In this document: positions 1 to 5,778 of the stretch, piece after piece
Layout: each line of letters opens with the position of its first letter
Numbering within the stretch: the stretch's first letter is position 1
From: Acidimicrobiales bacterium
Lineage (GTDB): Bacteria > Actinomycetota > Acidimicrobiia > Acidimicrobiales > Iamiaceae
DNA length: 5,778 nt
Assembly (NCBI GenBank): GCA_020439605.1
Contig: JAGQSI010000125.1
Coordinates: 1-5,778, forward strand
Direction of reading: 5' to 3'
Program-made: the position numbers and the translations under genes
The notes under the pieces: generated by a model
Databases searched by the model: none
Told to the model about the DNA's origin: nothing
Seen by the model: the letters and a program-made list of their open reading frames with translations, nothing else

Positions 1-237
1 GACCACGTCGACGAAGTTGCCGCCTCTGGCGCCACCCCGGTGGTGGCCGACGTGGAGAAACTGGATGTAGAAGCCCTCACCGAACTGGTGCAGGGCAACG
101 ACATTGTCGTGTGGTCAGCGGGCGCTGGCGGAGGCAATCCAGCTCGAACCCGGGCAGTGGATCAGGTCGCAGCGATTGCGTCGATGGATGCTGCCGTTGC
201 GGCAGGGATAAAGCGCTACGTGATGGTGTCCTACCTA
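1..237 (+). pseudogene. NAD(P)-binding SDR-like protein, 5' part, cut by an insertion sequence
   Basis: This is the front portion of an atypical short-chain dehydrogenase (NAD(P)H-binding, Rossmann-fold, YwnB/SDR_a5-like). The frame is open from base 1, so the true start and the glycine-rich nucleotide-binding loop lie to the left of the window. What is visible is a beta-alpha unit ending in DIVVWSAGAGGG, then a helix with the VDQVAAI stretch, then AAGIKRYVMVSYL, which matches the strand before the active-site region of this family. Host-encoded sequence ends at codon 235-237 (Leu). Translation would continue into the insertion sequence for ten foreign residues and stop at TAG 268-270. The frame rejoins exactly at 1393. 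The family is clear; the substrate is unknown. The protein made from this fragment alone should be non-functional because it lacks the Y-x-x-x-K segment. Confidence 0.8.
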
Positions 238-1356
238 GTGGTCCGTCGCGGATTTGATCTGGGTGGTTAGTGCGACTCGGCCTCGCTTGACTTTGGCGAT
301 GATGTCGTTGGCGTTCTTGGTCCAGATGAAGGGTTTGGGATCGTCGTTCCAGTGTGAGACCCAAGTGTCGATGGCTTCCTCAAGAGCAGCGACACTGTTG
401 AACGACCCGGTCCGCAGACGTTTGTTCGTTAGCTGCGCGAACCATCCCTCGACGAGGTTCAACCATGACGAGCTCGTGGGGGTGAAGTGCAGGTGCCAGC
501 GTTTACGTTTGGGGTGAGCGAGCCACTCGCGCACTTCGGGACCCTTGTGAGCCGAGAGGTTGTCCAACACGACGTGGATCTCCAGATCCTGGGGCGTGTG
601 GACATCGATCCACTTGAAGAACGCCAACACGTCGGCGCCCTTGTGTGACTTGCGGGTCTGGTGCAACACCTCGCCGGTTCCCACGTTCAGCGCGGCGAAC
701 AGATCCGTGGTGCCGTTACGTTTGTAGTCATGGGTCATCGTGCGTGCCCGGCCCGCCTTGAGCGGCAGCGATGGCTGGGTCCTGTCCAACGCCTGACACT
801 GGGTTTTCTCGTCGAAGCTGAACACCACCGCCCGCTCAGGGGGATTCAAGTAGAGGCCGACAACATCGACCAACTTCTCCTCAAAGCGCGAGTCGTTCGA
901 CAGCTTGAACGTCTCGACTCGCCACGGCCGTAATTTCCGGGCCCGCCAGATCCTTGCCACGGTGTCCTTGCCCACCCCGTGACGCGCTGCCATTGTTCGC
1001 GTCGACCACTGGGTCGACCCGTCGTCGGGCACTGTATGCAAGGTGTCCTCGACGATCGCGTCGATCACCGCCTGGGCGATCTCGGGTTTGCGACCCCGAC
1101 CCGCAGCGATCGTTCCCACCGCTTCGACTCCGCCGGCTTCGAACTTGCGGCGCCACCGCCGCACCGTGTCTGGTGTGGTCGAACACGCCCGAGCGATCGC
1201 CTCGTTCGCCTCACCATCAGCCGCCAACAACAACGCGGAGGCCTGCACCACACACCGATGCGGCAACGACGACGAGCGAGCCATGCGCTCCAACTCGACC
1301 CGCTGCTTGCGAGACACCTTCAACAACGGAGCAACAACGACCGGCATACCCCACAT
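235..1356 (-). CDS. IS630-family DDE transposase
   Basis: This 373-residue enzyme cuts and joins its own element ends at TA-containing targets. Two helix-turn-helix regions bind the terminal repeats: one around residues 50-76 (NEAIARACSTTPDTVRRWRR) and one around 117-146 (TMAARHGVGKDTVARIWRAR). The catalytic RNase H-like core follows: first Asp at D182 in FSFDEKT, second at D265 in VVLDNLSAH, and Glu at E303 in SSWLNLVEGWF, with 37 residues between the last two. All three acidic residues are present and the frame is unbroken, so it is probably active. The ATG at 1356 is preceded by AAGGG with an 8-nt gap; a second ATG three codons later (1347) is possible. The left terminal repeat is inside the coding region. 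The stop codon TAG (237-235) uses the duplicated TA plus one host base, so the element itself encodes no stop. Confidence 0.93.
   Translation of the reverse strand: MWGMPVVVAPLLKVSRKQRVELERMARSSSLPHRCVVQASALLLAADGEANEAIARACSTTPDTVRRWRRKFEAGGVEAVGTIAAGRGRKPEIAQAVIDAIVEDTLHTVPDDGSTQWSTRTMAARHGVGKDTVARIWRARKLRPWRVETFKLSNDSRFEEKLVDVVGLYLNPPERAVVFSFDEKTQCQALDRTQPSLPLKAGRARTMTHDYKRNGTTDLFAALNVGTGEVLHQTRKSHKGADVLAFFKWIDVHTPQDLEIHVVLDNLSAHKGPEVREWLAHPKRKRWHLHFTPTSSSWLNLVEGWFAQLTNKRLRTGSFNSVAALEEAIDTWVSHWNDDPKPFIWTKNANDIIAKVKRGRVALTTQIKSATDH
236..237. repeat. Target-site duplication TA, left copy
   Basis: This TA is repeated at 1391-1392 and flanks the element directly. With neighbouring bases both flanks read CTAG, so a 4-bp duplication cannot be excluded. 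The inferred empty site is CCTAGG, a perfect palindrome. Confidence 0.85.
238..252 (+). repeat. Left terminal inverted repeat of the insertion sequence
   Basis: GTGGTCCGTCGCGGA pairs with the reverse complement of 1376-1390 at 14 of 15 positions; the single difference is position 13 (G here, T in the other end). It doubles as the last codons of the transposase on the - strand. Confidence 0.92.
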
Positions 1357-1375
1357 CCTAGCTACCCTTGCTATT

Positions 1376-1390
1376 TCAGCGACGGACCAC
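1376..1390 (-). repeat. Right terminal inverted repeat of the insertion sequence
   Basis: TCAGCGACGGACCAC on the + strand reads GTGGTCCGTCGCTGA on the - strand and mirrors the left end. It lies upstream of the transposase start, leaving only 34 bp between the element end and the ATG, so any full promoter would have to overlap the repeat or reach into host DNA. Confidence 0.92.
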
Positions 1391-1392
1391 TA
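1391..1392. repeat. Target-site duplication TA, right copy
   Basis: This is the partner of the TA at 236-237. Dropping one copy together with the 1153-bp element removes 1155 bp, a multiple of three, and rejoins the dehydrogenase as V-S-Y-L-G-A-R. Confidence 0.85.
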
Positions 1393-1710
1393 GGCGCTCG
1401 AGTCGGCCACGGCGTGGATCCCAGCAACTCCTTCTTTGCGTATGCCGATGCCAAGGCCACCGCGGATTCTCACCTGCGTGCCTCGTCTTTGGCTTGGACA
1501 ATCCTCGGACCGGGTCCGCTCACCCTGGAGCCCGGCACCGGGCTGGTAGAGATCTCCCCTAACCCATCGAAGCCCAGTGTTGCTCGGGCCGATGTGGCGG
1601 CGATGATCTCGGCGGTAATTGAGCGCCCCGAAACCGCGGGACACACCATCGAGTTCAATAACGGCGATACACCCATCGCAGCGGCAATCGATTCACTCGT
1701 CAAGGGCTGA
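1391..1710 (+). pseudogene. NAD(P)-binding SDR-like protein, 3' part, separated by an insertion sequence
   Basis: This is the back half of the same dehydrogenase. After the insertion, the frame resumes as GARVGHGVDPSNSFFAYADA and continues through a Y-A-D-A-K segment, then SLAWTILGPGPLTLEPGTG, typical of SDR_a5-like proteins (a Trp-Thr-Ile-x-x-Pro-Gly loop followed by L-T). It ends in FNNGDTPIAAAIDSLVKG and TGA at 1708-1710. Joined to bases 1-237 minus one TA, the visible coding part is about 184 residues. A normal family member of a little over 200 residues would lack only about 30 N-terminal residues here. No start codon with a ribosome binding site is visible at the junction. A GTG lies in frame in the VGHGVD stretch but has no obvious Shine-Dalgarno. 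The CLC gene starts 47 bp downstream on the same strand, so the two may once have been co-transcribed. Confidence 0.82.
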
Positions 1711-1757
1711 ACACAGATATACCACTGCGGGGTGGCCCGATCTGCGAACCTAAGCCT

Positions 1758-3143
1758 GTGGGCCACCAGTTGGATGACAGCGACACCTCGGGGGCGTTTC
1801 AACACAATGACCAATCCGGCCAAGCCAACGCCCCGGGCGAGGTTCTATTCAGTATTGGCGGTGGCCTGGTAGGTGGGTTGTTGGGAGCTGCTTTCGTCGT
1901 AACGGTGACAACGATGATCAAGGAGTTGCTTGCCTTGATTACTCGCCAGGGCAACTGGGTGATGGTGGCGGCCCCTTTGGCCGGTATCGCCCTAGCCGTG
2001 CTCATCTTGCAGTTGGTGGCTCACGGACAAGCCGCCCAGAGCGTGATAGTCGACTCGGAGATAAGTCGACGGTTCTCGGACTGGTTACGGTTTCCGGCCA
2101 GCGCGGTGCGAGCCGACCTGACCGCGGACGTTGTGCGAAACGCCGGATCGGAAGAGAACTTTCCGTGGCGTCTGGCCCCCATCCGCGCAGCGGCGATCAT
2201 CTCAACGGTCGGGCTCGGCGCGCCAATGGGCACCGAGTCCCCGGCTGCACACATGGGCGTTGCTTGCGGTGCAGCAATTGAGCTCGGCGGAGGTCGTTGG
2301 CGGCGACTGGCACGCCACGGAGCAGTTGGTGGTGGCGCAGCAGGTGTAGCGGCGCTCATGGGTCTTCCGCTGGTCGGGATGGCGTTCATGTTGGAACTAG
2401 GCCGACGAAACCGCGCCCCAATCTCGTTGCCCCGTGTACTCGCGGCGGCATGTGGAGCGGTGGTTGGGTGGGGTTTCAACGTCATCCTCAATCTGAGCCT
2501 GATCCGTTTGATAGTGCCGGCCATTGCTCCCAGCGACCTGAAACAGGCCTTGGCCACAGCGGCGCTCGTCGGGGCGGTGTCGGGTGTGTTGTGCTCGGTC
2601 ACGGGCGCTGCCATCTACGGGGCACGCAGTTGGTCTGCTGGCCCGGTAGCGAAGATCCTCACCGGCGGAGCCGTGCTGTTTGGATGTGTGATGGTGATCC
2701 GGGCACTCGCTAGTCCGGCAGCGGCAATCGGCCCCGGAGCCGGTGCGGTGAGTTGGGCCGAAGGAGCTTCCGCTTCGACGTGGACCCTTATCGCTGTGGC
2801 CGGTCTACGTGCCGTGGCTACAACCGCCGCGGTAACCGCTGGCGGATGCGGCGGCCTGTTCGTGCCGTTCTTGTCCATTGGGGACCTGTGCGGACGGGCG
2901 CTGGCCCCAAGCCTTGGGGCAACGAGCGACCTGGCTGCGGCTGCTGGTTCTGCCGGAGCGATAGCTGGCGGCTACCGACTGCCACTCACCGCCATAGCGA
3001 TGGTGATCACCCTTGGTGGCCCAGCTTCAGCACGATTGACCTGTGTGGCCTCGGTGGCGTTCGCAGCCGCGGCCGGCGTGGCTGCCGCCTATGCGCTCGA
3101 CCAACTCAAGGCCCGTCGCCTCGAGTCGAGAGCTTTGGCCTGA
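1758..3143 (+). CDS. Divergent CLC-family chloride channel/transporter
   Basis: This 461-residue integral membrane protein probably moves chloride or a similar anion across the cytoplasmic membrane. About 30 polar N-terminal residues precede a series of roughly ten hydrophobic segments (first about 31-56, last about 424-446). Family signatures in order: GTESP at 158-162 in place of GREGP, keeping the external gating glutamate as E160; LPLVGMAFMLEL at 203-214, matching the APLAGILFIIEE helix of E. coli ClcA; GGCGGLFVP at 362-370, matching the anion-binding GGIFAP; and GAIAGGYRLPLTAIAMVI at 400-417. Differences: no GSGIP is found where expected (about 116-125), and the internal proton glutamate (ClcA E203) aligns with L214. 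Y445 may match the ClcA pore tyrosine, but that alignment is loose. There is no CBS or other C-terminal domain. The start is GTG at 1758, the first available; TTG at 1770 is an alternative. Neither has a clear Shine-Dalgarno. Family assignment is firm; exchanger versus channel is open. Confidence 0.85.
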   Translation: MGHQLDDSDTSGAFQHNDQSGQANAPGEVLFSIGGGLVGGLLGAAFVVTVTTMIKELLALITRQGNWVMVAAPLAGIALAVLILQLVAHGQAAQSVIVDSEISRRFSDWLRFPASAVRADLTADVVRNAGSEENFPWRLAPIRAAAIISTVGLGAPMGTESPAAHMGVACGAAIELGGGRWRRLARHGAVGGGAAGVAALMGLPLVGMAFMLELGRRNRAPISLPRVLAAACGAVVGWGFNVILNLSLIRLIVPAIAPSDLKQALATAALVGAVSGVLCSVTGAAIYGARSWSAGPVAKILTGGAVLFGCVMVIRALASPAAAIGPGAGAVSWAEGASASTWTLIAVAGLRAVATTAAVTAGGCGGLFVPFLSIGDLCGRALAPSLGATSDLAAAAGSAGAIAGGYRLPLTAIAMVITLGGPASARLTCVASVAFAAAAGVAAAYALDQLKARRLESRALA

Positions 3144-3176
3144 CCATCTCGAAGCAACAGCGAGACTGCTGAACCT

Positions 3177-4397
3177 TTAGGTTCCGCCGATATGGGCGTG
3201 TTGTTCAGTACAAACAACTTCCTCGCCCTCACGCACCTGCCCGCCGGCCACGCCATCAAGTGCAGCAAAAGGTCCACACGGGTTGTCAACGATCCAAACA
3301 TGCAGCATTGGTTCTAGGCCGCCTTTGACGTTGGGAGGGGTGCAGTCTTGATCGGCGCCAACCACAGCTTCGCCAAGAGCGAGAGTTGGTTTGATTGGGT
3401 CATTGGTGAAGCAAAGGTTGTTGTGAATGTGCCATTGGGTGAGCGGCCCACCTAGCTCAGGCACATCGTCCATGGTCGAACCTTTGGTCAGGATGAACAT
3501 CGCTGCGCTCAAGTACTTGTCGCCGTTTTCATCAAAACTGAACACAAGGGACTCAGGCTTGGATGGGTCGAGAATGATGTCGTCTCTCATGTAGGACCAG
3601 TTGATGAAATGCTCGGCCTGGCCGGTAATCCCATCACCGATCGAGTAGAAGCCACGCTCATTCAAGGTCGAGATGTCCTCGAACTGGGGTAGTTCTTCTC
3701 GCGTGCGGATCACCAGGTCTTCAGCTGCTGCTTGTTGAGTTGGGGTAACGCCGGGAACACCGCTGAGATCAACTGGTTTGTCGGCCTCAAAGGGCCCCGG
3801 ATTCACGGCCACCTCGTGTTCGGTGCCATGTGTATCTCCTGCATGATCATGGCCACCGGCGTGAGAATGAGACCCGGCCGAGATCATCGACGCGAGAGTC
3901 AACACAGCGACAGGGAACACCGCTACCGATAGAACCGACCGGCTCATTGGCTCAGGATGTTGCCCGCCAACAAGTAGTTGTCTTGCGATAAAGATCCCTG
4001 ACACGACAGCAAGAGCTGCTGCTGTGGCATCGGCCAACTGGATGCTCTCGGGTTCGGCCAAACCAGATATCGCTGCAATCCCTGAGGTCTTCGCCAAGAT
4101 CTAACCCACTACCGCCGCACCGTTGATCGCTGCCCCAATCGCGAGAAACGATGGTCGCACCCGCTGAACAACCATTGCGGCTACACCCCACGCGAGTTGG
4201 GCGGCGGCGAGGAGGCTGAAGGTGAGCACAACCTGCTGGTTATCGCTATGGGACCCAATGGCGGCCGCATGGATGATTCCAGCACCGATCGAACCAACCC
4301 CGGCAATAGCCAACACGTTGCTCAATCCGGACTCCTTGTGCTGTGCAGCATTGGCATCGTCCGATGCATCAGTTGACGTCGAATCAATCGCAGTCAT
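3177..4397 (-). pseudogene. Five-TM membrane protein with His-rich linker and conserved outer domain, interrupted by an in-frame TAG
   Basis: This frame would give 406 residues if the TAG at 4103-4101 were read as an amino acid. As it stands, the ATG at 4397 yields 98 residues and stops. A TTG at 4097, two codons later, could start a 306-residue remainder in the same frame. Hydrophobic segments lie near residues 26-48, 55-77, 82-103 (containing the stop), 121-140 and 152-172. A His-rich stretch follows (H177, H179, H183, H185, H190, H194), then an apparently extracytoplasmic domain of about 200 residues with GGPLTQWHIHNNLCF and LEPMLHVWIVDNPCGPF, and cysteines at 329, 352, 374 and 396. I recall similar His/Trp motifs in uncharacterised actinobacterial proteins. 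The function is unknown; metal binding is an inference from the histidines. AGGGGG (4412-4407) lies 9 nt before the ATG, supporting that start. It lies downstream of, and on the same strand as, the LuxR-type gene. A sequencing error is possible. Confidence 0.75.
4101..4103 (-). other. In-frame amber codon splitting the membrane protein gene
   Basis: The - strand reads GTA GTG GGT TAG ATC TTG GCG AAG. The frames on both sides are identical, with no indel, and the hydrophobic third membrane segment continues across the stop. A single G-to-A change from TGG (Trp) would create it. Trp at this place is inferred, because a membrane helix followed by K-T-S-G-I is commonly entered through an aromatic residue in proteins I recall as similar. 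Confidence 0.7.
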
Positions 4398-4406
4398 ATC
4401 CCGTTA

Positions 4407-4412
4407 CCCCCT
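4407..4412 (-). promoter_or_regulatory. Ribosome binding site of the His-rich membrane protein gene
   Basis: AGGGGG on the - strand is followed by 9 nt and then the ATG at 4397. It is the best Shine-Dalgarno-like match in the window among the host genes and fixes the N-terminus of the gene upstream of the amber codon. Confidence 0.55.
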
Positions 4413-4428
4413 AGGTGGCGGCCCACCT
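4413..4428 (-). repeat. Perfect 6-bp inverted repeat directly upstream of the ribosome binding site
   Basis: AGGTGG and CCACCT flank a 4-base loop (GCCG on the - strand). In the transcript of the membrane protein gene, this hairpin would end at the base immediately before AGGGGG. It could be a small operator or a 5'-leader hairpin affecting ribosome access. On the + strand it is followed by TTTGTTT and resembles a weak terminator, but no + strand gene ends here. Confidence 0.4.
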
Positions 4429-4591
4429 TTGTTTCCCATCGTAGTTGTCAATAGTTGGGGTGCGCTGTTCGGCCTTGACCATGACCTCAGAGCGAGCGTG
4501 ATCGGCGAGGTGCCAACAGGATCTTCGGGAACTAGGTGACGGTGCACGATCATCACAGGAAACCAGAGGTGCCGATAGAAGGACTGCGTGG

Positions 4592-5778
4592 CTAATGGGT
4601 TGGCTGACCCTCAACGAATGCGAGCACGGCGAGAACGCGGCGGTTGCTGTTCGATCCGGGTGGGAGGTCGAGTTTGGTGAAGATCGAGCTGACCGCCGGT
4701 TCGACCGTCTTGATGCTCAGGTGTAGATGGTCGCAGATCGCCGCGTTGGTGAGACCCTTGGCCATGAGGGCGAGAACGTCGTTCTCTCTTTCGGTGAGCC
4801 GCTCGAGACGTGCTGTATTCGCTCCTTCGACAACGCGCTCGGCAAGAAAGAGATGCTCGAGCACGAGTGCAGCCTGCGAACGGAAGCCGTCAAGCAGTCG
4901 TCGCTCGTGACGGGACAAGGGTTCGTGTCGTTCGACAACCAGATTCCCGACGTGGCGGCCATCGGGGTCGAGCACCGTGACGGTGGTGACCCAGCTTGAG
5001 GGCGAATCCATCTCAAGGTTGTCCTCGCTGTTCAACGGCCAAACTCCCACAGGCCGAGTCTTGGCAGTGTTGCCCGCACCTAGCTCAACGCGGCTCGCGT
5101 CGAGCGTCTGAGCAACAGCGGCAGCCAGGTCCGATGGCAACTCGCCGCTGTCAGACCGGCGAGAGAGCCAGTCAAACGCTGCGTGTGTCGCGAGGGACTG
5201 CCGGTGCACAATCGCCCAGCCAGCGGCGACCGGCACCAAACAGGCGGCGAGCAGGCCAGGTGTCGGACTACCAAACCCGACGAGACCAACTGCCAGAGCG
5301 ACCAGCGACAGGGCGACCGTCGCGCCGACAAAGCCGAGCTGACGTCGCACAGCCGAGCCCGACGAGCGCCACCGTGCCACGACAGCGACTAGCCAGACCG
5401 TTTGGAACGCAGCGAATGTCGTGTGGGCAACAGCTGTCCAAGCAGCTACCGACGGACCTTCACCTGGGCCGGTGAAAGGCGGTGGCGTGTTCACGCCGGC
5501 CGACTTGTAGCCGACCGGCCAGAGCGCGGAGCTCAGCGCTATCGCTGTGGTGAGCGCGACACCAACACCGAGTACTGGGTACCAGGCCCGCGACGGCAGG
5601 CGTCCGTCGGGAAATAGGACAACTGACAAGGTGACCAGAGCGAGCCCTACCGCCAGCGGCCACACACCCAGCCATCCCCACCATGGGCTCGTATCTGCCA
5701 CAGCATGGTGGCTGATCTGGCGACCAAGGAACATCACCGCCTCCACGACCCCAGTTGCAAGGAAGACCCACCCGCATC
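4592..5778 (-). CDS. Membrane-anchored LuxR-type transcriptional regulator (5' end outside the window)
   Basis: This is a one-component regulator: a multi-pass membrane sensor part fused to a DNA-binding domain. The frame is open to base 5778. The codons upstream of the GTG at 5746 (CGWVFLATGV) extend a hydrophobic segment, so the true start lies beyond the edge. Numbering from 5746: hydrophobic segments near 22-45, 56-78, 100-125, 136-158 and 162-180; LFPDGRLPSRAW at 44-55, a loop common in actinobacterial membrane sensors; a soluble GAF-like stretch about 190-300, with LDPDGRHVGNLVVERHEPLS and then RRLLDGFRSQAALVLEHL; and a LuxR helix-turn-helix at about 314-375 (LTERENDVLALMAKGLTNAA, then IKTVEPAVSSIFTKL and RRVLAVLAF). 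The recognition helix has PA where KH is frequent. There is no phosphoacceptor receiver domain or kinase ATPase motif. It ends at TAG 4594-4592. Its signal and targets are unknown; the neighbouring membrane protein gene is one candidate target. Confidence 0.85.
   Translation of the reverse strand, partial: CGWVFLATGVVEAVMFLGRQISHHAVADTSPWWGWLGVWPLAVGLALVTLSVVLFPDGRLPSRAWYPVLGVGVALTTAIALSSALWPVGYKSAGVNTPPPFTGPGEGPSVAAWTAVAHTTFAAFQTVWLVAVVARWRSSGSAVRRQLGFVGATVALSLVALAVGLVGFGSPTPGLLAACLVPVAAGWAIVHRQSLATHAAFDWLSRRSDSGELPSDLAAAVAQTLDASRVELGAGNTAKTRPVGVWPLNSEDNLEMDSPSSWVTTVTVLDPDGRHVGNLVVERHEPLSRHERRLLDGFRSQAALVLEHLFLAERVVEGANTARLERLTERENDVLALMAKGLTNAAICDHLHLSIKTVEPAVSSIFTKLDLPPGSNSNRRVLAVLAFVEGQPTH

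Larger units (their letters stand above)
238..1390 (-). mobile_element. Complete IS630-family insertion sequence (1153 bp)
   Basis: The element is bounded by imperfect 15-bp inverted repeats, GTGGTCCGTCGCGGA at 238-252 and the complement of GTGGTCCGTCGCTGA at 1376-1390 (14 of 15 match). TA flanks both ends (236-237 and 1391-1392), as expected for the IS630/Tc1 superfamily, which targets TA. Because the ends begin with G and finish with C, the flanks can equally be read as CTAG duplications, making the element 1151 bp (239-1389). It carries one intact transposase on the - strand that fills nearly all of it. Excision with one TA restores CCTAGG and an open host frame, so the event looks recent and precise. 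The length is usual for the family. Element name unknown. Confidence 0.93.
4398..4591. other. Intergenic region between the LuxR-type gene and the membrane protein gene
   Basis: These 194 bp hold the ribosome binding site and the hairpin described separately, and probably the promoter of the downstream gene. A consensus-like TTGACA is present on the - strand at 4451-4446, but no TATAAT-like box lies 16-18 bp after it. I see no convincing coding sequence here. Confidence 0.5.

Noticed and set aside
954..1393. Long + strand reading frames inside the insertion sequence
   Set aside because: They lie opposite the transposase, are rich in Arg/Pro/His, and match no protein I recognise; they are typical antisense frames of high-GC coding DNA.
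1711..1757. Terminator or promoter between the dehydrogenase and the CLC gene
   Set aside because: Only a 4-bp CCAC/GTGG pairing without a T-run and no recognisable -35/-10 pair are present.
2021..2614. A 197-codon frame on the - strand within the CLC gene
   Set aside because: It is low-complexity Ala/Pro/Arg antisense sequence opposite a clear membrane protein.
3147..3184. Small inverted repeats between the convergent genes (TCTCG/CGAGA at 3147-3165; GAACC/GGTTC at 3171-3184) as a bidirectional terminator
   Set aside because: The stems are only 5 bp, neither is followed by a T-run, and the second overlaps the end of the - strand gene.
4423..4451. Promoter with -35 TTGACA on the - strand (4451-4446)
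   Set aside because: The hexamer matches the consensus, but the bases 16-18 bp downstream (AAGGTG, AGGTGG, GGTGGG) do not resemble a -10 box. A shifted TACGAT lies too close to the TTGACA.
4722..5475. Overlapping + and - strand frames within the LuxR-type gene
   Set aside because: They are shadow frames with no recognisable motifs and compositions typical of antisense high-GC DNA.
4592..5746. GTG at 5746 as the real start of the LuxR-type gene
   Set aside because: The same frame continues without a stop to the window edge and encodes more of a hydrophobic helix, and no Shine-Dalgarno is seen before 5746.

Overview
The window looks like chromosomal DNA from a high-GC actinobacterium. I infer this from the base composition, GTG/TTG start codons, and a membrane-bound LuxR-type regulator carrying the 'LFPDGRLPSR' signature common in actinobacterial sensor proteins. 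I cannot name a genus. No phage, CRISPR, tRNA or rRNA genes are visible.

Layout. (1) Bases 1-1710 hold an atypical short-chain dehydrogenase/NAD(P)-binding protein gene on the + strand, already running at the left edge. A complete 1153-bp IS630-like insertion sequence (238-1390) interrupts it. The element has 15-bp imperfect terminal inverted repeats, a TA (or CTAG) target duplication and one intact DDE transposase on the - strand. Removing the element and one TA copy restores an uninterrupted reading frame across a CCTAGG target. (2) Bases 1758-3143 (+) encode a divergent CLC-family chloride channel/transporter. It keeps the external gating glutamate but seems to lack the GSGIP motif and the internal proton glutamate. 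(3) Bases 3177-4397 (-) hold a membrane protein with about five transmembrane segments, a His-rich linker and a conserved extracytoplasmic domain. One in-frame TAG, at a position that I infer was Trp, splits it. (4) Bases 4592-5778 (-) hold the C-terminal part of a multi-pass membrane protein ending in a LuxR helix-turn-helix. The frame is open to the right edge, so its true start lies outside.

The + strand genes (dehydrogenase, then CLC 47 bp later) converge with the - strand pair (LuxR regulator, then the His-rich membrane protein 194 bp downstream). The regulator could control the His-rich protein, but this rests only on adjacency. Two of the four host genes are broken, one by the insertion sequence and one by a nonsense codon.

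Most notable points: the transposase has no stop codon of its own and takes TAG from the target site; the TAG in the membrane protein is a clean single-codon interruption; and the CLC protein has an unusual set of key residues. I do not see a convincing new multi-gene system here.
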